Shown here one piece after another: positions 60,505 to 64,000 of a DNA stretch of 64,000 nt. This DNA is from Onthophagus taurus. Lineage: Eukaryota; Arthropoda; Insecta; Coleoptera; Scarabaeidae. The stretch covers positions 24,909,001 through 24,973,000 of the forward strand of contig NC_091968.1 in assembly GCF_036711975.1 (NCBI RefSeq), in the 5' to 3' direction. The translations under genes and the position numbers were made by a program. The notes under the pieces were generated by a model. The model did not search any database and was not told the origin of the DNA. It was given only the letters and a program-made list of their open reading frames with translations. Numbering within the stretch: the stretch's first letter is position 1; each line of letters begins with the position of its first letter.

Positions 60505-61340
60505 CTACCCTTTTTTAGTAAATAAAATACCTTGAGTCTTGTCAGGGTTGACCAAAAGAGCATATCTCTTAATTTCTATACATAACTGATTTAAATCCTC
60601 CATTACTTTATCACAAGCTTCCCATTGCCCACAAGGCAGGAAATTCAGATAAAGTTGGGAATCATCAGCATAAAGATGATAAGAAGAATACTTTAACTTT
60701 CAGAATAAATTGATAACTCTTAAACAAAGAAACAGCACACCAACAAATTTAAGAATACATCACAAGTACAGTATATCTATCAACATCAAGAGATCTATAT
60801 ATATATCATCAGTTAAGTCAAGAAGCGCTGTGGCACAGCTATACTGACTCCTAAAACCAGATTGTTTATCAGTCATAATTTTCTATAACACTTTAGACAA
60901 AACTTGAAGCATGGTAATAGGCTTTAAATCTTTCAAGTCTTTAACTGGTTTCGTTTTAGGAACATGAGTCACCAGACCACATTTCCATGTCTTAAGATAA
61001 ACCGACATTACCAGACAAAAGTTGAAAATATGACAGAGAGCATTCAAAATACGAAGATAACACAACCTAACCATATCTAGAGAAATATCATCCGAGCGAA
61101 TGTTAGTAGACGTAGCCAGGTGTGGAGGTAAATCAGTGATATTAGACCTAACAAAATTAAATTTTCTCAAAGTCTTCCAGATCAAAGATAGCTCACAAGA
61201 TGGTCCGAAAAGTTAAGACCAATTATACTACAATTAACAACAAGCAAACTACCAGATGAAAAGATCAAATCAACAAGGGATACAGAAAAGTCACCTACCA
61301 CTACCATCTCATCAACTATTCATCAAGTATTTTAGTTTAA
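60505..61340 (-). pseudogene. Decayed LINE reverse transcriptase
   Basis: Read on the minus strand it shows YLKTWKCGLVTHVPKTKPVK and KPITMLQVLSKVLE at about 60890-61020. FRSQYSCATALLDLTDDI follows at about 60800-60860, YADDSQLYLNFLPCGQWE at about 60610-60680, and LVNPDKTQGILFTKKG at about 60510-60560. These are RT motifs in the correct order with stops and shifts between. The clade is CR1/Jockey-like. No endonuclease part or 3' tail was found. Confidence 0.8.
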
Positions 61341-61614
61341 AAAAAGCTCCATAAAAACATTAAAACCATCTTCATCTATGCAAACCCTCAAGGTTTGTAC
61401 ATAAGAGAATGTCTAGGTTTATAGACAACCATACAGCGCATTAATTCAAAAATAATGTAATTGATGGCTTTAATATGTTCAATATAATATAATTCAACTT
61501 AATTGTTGATATAAATTCACTTATCACTTTGTTTGTAGAGATTTAAGTTCACTCGAAGTACCTCGAGTTCCGAACACTAGATATAAAACTAGAAACATTC
61601 AGGTTTAGCCGTCT

Positions 61615-62330
61615 TTAAAGCCGTCCATTTGTCTATTATACGATAACTAACTTCAAATTTAAAATGTCAACCTCAATTTTGACATATTTGTAATCTTCAT
61701 TAAAAATCCTTTAAAATGAGTACAAACACGACATATTTATCTCCAATATTAATGAAGTTATGGTCAACTTCCGGTTACAAATGTCAACGTCAATTTTGAC
61801 ATATTTGTAATCGTCGTGCAAAATCCTTTAAAATGATCCCAAACATGATACGTTTAATTCCAATATTACTCGAGATATAAGCAACTTCCGATTTGAAATG
61901 TCAATGTCATTTTGACAAATTCTTAATTTTTATAAAATTTATCACAAAAACAAAAATACAATAAAAAAAATAAAGAATTAATGTTGGTATTAATATTTAA
62001 ATATTAAATTACTATCTTCATTGTTTCTAACTTCGGGTTTAACGTTTTTTATTCAAACTTTTTTGTTTTTTGAGATGACAAATATGTCAAAATTGACGTT
62101 GACGTTTCAAACCGGAAGTGATCGTATTTCCATTAATATTAAAGTTAAATATGTCGAGTTTGGACTCATTTTAAAGGATTTTTTATGAAGTTGACAAATA
62201 TGTCAAAATTAAAAGTTGAAAATTCGAAATTTTTGGTTTTTTGAGATAAATGCGTCAAGTTTGGACTCAATTTAAAGGTTGTTTTATGAAGATTACGAAT
62301 ATAATAATAAAATTAAAGTTGAATTAATTG
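61615..62330. repeat. Compact copy of the palindromic sub-repeat family
   Basis: It begins CTATTATACGATAACTAACT, has two forward sub-repeats and a partial third, a central TTAATGTTGGTATTAATATT, and then inverted sub-repeats. It ends at AATATAATAATAAAATTAAAG. At about 715 bp it is the cleanest single copy and gives the best consensus for the family. Confidence 0.85.
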
Positions 62331-62334
62331 TTAT

Positions 62335-62950
62335 CCAATTCTTGTACATTTGAATTGATCTAAAAATATTTTTTTTTGAGTTAATCCACTTACCTTGCAT
62401 ATAATTTCATCCATTTACCCATTTTGAATTAAATACAACCTTTAAATCCACTTAATTATGTGTTTTTCATTAAAAAAAATTAAATTCAACGTCAATTTTG
62501 ACAAGAACTGCAATATTTTGATCTTAATCACCATGGTAACCGAGCCAAGTTGGATAACCTTAAAATAATAAAATTTTATTCCGATTTTTTTATCAATTCT
62601 AACCTAATTTTTATTAATTTTAAAACAATTCGAATTCTTTACGATTATCTCGCATTCATAACAAATTCGTTAATTGTAATTAATTTAAATTGATTCTAAT
62701 TAAGAAAAATAAATTAGAAATATCTTTTTATGATTTTATCCACTTACCTTCTTTATAATTCCCTAGATAAACCAATTTTGAGTTAAATACAGCCTTTTAA
62801 ACCAATTAAATAAGACTTTTTCCTTAAAAAAACTTAATTCAATTTCAATTTTAAGAAGCATCTGCAATATTTTGATCTTAATCACCATGGTAACCGAGTC
62901 AAGAGTCAAGTTGGATAACCTAAAAATAATAAAATTTTAACCGTTAATAT
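62335..62950. repeat. Two-copy tandem repeat, ~355 bp
   Basis: TTGATCTTAATCACCATGGT, then AACCGAG, occurs at about 62518 and 62872. CCACTTACCTT occurs at 62388 and 62741, which reads AAGGTAAGTGG (donor-like) on the minus strand. Confidence 0.8.
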
Positions 62951-63966
62951 TTCGCTTTATATTTTAATTTTTTTTAAATTTTATTTTATATCTTGTATTC
63001 CTTCATAAGTGAAATACACTGTATAAACAAAAACATAGAAATGTCAATTCTTCCAATGACCATTTCATGGCCATTTTGGCTTGAAAGTCAAGTGGGAAAT
63101 TTAAAACTATGTCATTCTGTTGATAAAATTAAGCCAAATTTCCTTTCTTTTTTTTGTGGTATTCTGAAGGGTCGAAAGCCCTTTTTACTGCTATTTTTGT
63201 AACTCCAAAGGCAACAAGACCGCATTATTTTTGTAAATAAGTGGTAACATGCATTGACAAGCTATCAACCCGCCATTTTGGCTCGAATACACAGGCTTCA
63301 TGAATCGGTCTTTGATACATGAGGCTTTTAATTAATTATAAATTATAAATAAATAACCACCCGAGAATTACATTTAAAATGTTTTTAAAGGAACGAAATA
63401 GCTTCGTTTTTTTAATAAATTCGATTTAATTTGAACATGTAAACTAATTTCCTAATTTGACAGTTATAGAACTGCTAGTGCCATCTATTTTACCTCACTG
63501 AAACATACACGAAGATTAGAGTTAATTATAACCTAAACTGCGTTTATTAAAACGTTTTCAACTTTGCCATAATCAAAAAGTAATTTGAGACATCGCGAAA
63601 ATGTGAAATATAAGATAATATAATGAAACTAATATTTTAAAAATACATTTTTACTTACTTTGATGTGTCAATCAAAGATGGCGCTCGTGCATGTTTCCTA
63701 AAATTTGTTAATAATTAAATACTATATCTAAAATGCAAAAAATGATGTTTTTGTTATTATTTTAAATAATGAGGCTTTTAATTAATTTTAAATAAATTAA
63801 TGAAATAAATAACAAAATTCAAATAGATGGCATAGAAACGTCATCCAAAATTTTTAAAGTACAACTTCCGTCCGACAGATGCTCGGGTGCGCAATTTTCT
63901 TCTCAATAAAAACGCCATCAGCAAGTGTGACGGTGTTAATGATTCCGTTAAGGGATTTTTGATGTG
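62951..63966. other. AT-rich DNA, then CpG-richer right flank; no gene seen
   Basis: The frame at 62993-63202 matches nothing known. From about 63860 the sequence is richer in CG (GTCCGACAGATGCTCGGGTG), as expected near a promoter. GCCATCTA-type motifs occur at about 63479 and 63825. Confidence 0.45.
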
Positions 63967-64000
63967 ATGGTGTCGACGTCTTGTCCCGAAATTGACGATG
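63967..64000 (+). CDS. Possible start of a further gene at the right edge
   Basis: ATG at 63967 opens a frame MVSTSCPEIDD that stays open to the edge, after a CpG-richer leader. Eleven codons are too few to identify a family. It could be chance. Confidence 0.25.
   Translation, partial: MVSTSCPEIDD

Overview
This is an AT-rich, intron-rich, transposon-laden chromosomal segment of an insect, probably a beetle or another holometabolous insect. The species cannot be fixed from sequence alone. The gene content is animal: four spliced protein genes with GT-AG introns, plus relics of piggyBac, mariner, Gypsy, Jockey-like and RTE elements. There is no operon structure, CRISPR array, or rRNA or tRNA gene that I can see.

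Layout. (1) 1-7134, minus strand: the 5' two thirds of a PWWP2A/B-type chromatin reader. Its PWWP domain lies off the left edge, and a 5.7 kb intron is filled by a large foldback element, two small MITEs, a 1.4 kb snap-back palindrome and a dead piggyBac transposase. (2) 7.1-11.2 kb: repeats, a collapsed Gypsy pol relic, and an unrecognised coding-like terminal exon on the minus strand. (3) 11549-12910, plus strand: a complete four-exon sideroflexin (SFXN2-like), followed at 13.46-14.06 kb by a truncated tandem copy of its own locus. (4) 14327-21466, minus strand: a five-exon, 1282-residue PEAK1/PRAG1-family pseudokinase scaffold. Two of its introns are tandem arrays, and one array has duplicated the intron/exon boundary. 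(5) 21.5-44.2 kb: a gene-poor stretch with several unrelated tandem arrays (unit sizes about 365, 397-570 and 437 bp), a LINE, nested mariner/foldback elements and MITEs. (6) 44508-59967, plus strand: an eight-exon PHRF1 orthologue (RING + PHD + RS-rich + C-terminal Pol II-binding-like domain). Its intron 3 holds a 3.15 kb TTAA-flanked piggyBac-like element that carries a 13-copy, 190 bp satellite. Its intron 4 holds MITEs and a mariner. (7) 60-64 kb: a decayed LINE, another copy of the dispersed palindromic family, and possibly the start codon of a further gene at the right edge.

The genes do not form one pathway. PWWP2 and PHRF1 both act in chromatin/transcription, the PEAK protein in tyrosine-kinase scaffolding, and sideroflexin in the mitochondrial inner membrane. 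The most unusual content is structural: foldback elements with sub-repeated arms, empty-site pairs inside tandem repeats that give exact insertion borders, a transposon sitting on the axis of a palindrome, and tandem duplication of splice sites. All exon borders come from reading-frame continuity, GT/AG sites and protein homology recognised by eye. No search was run.
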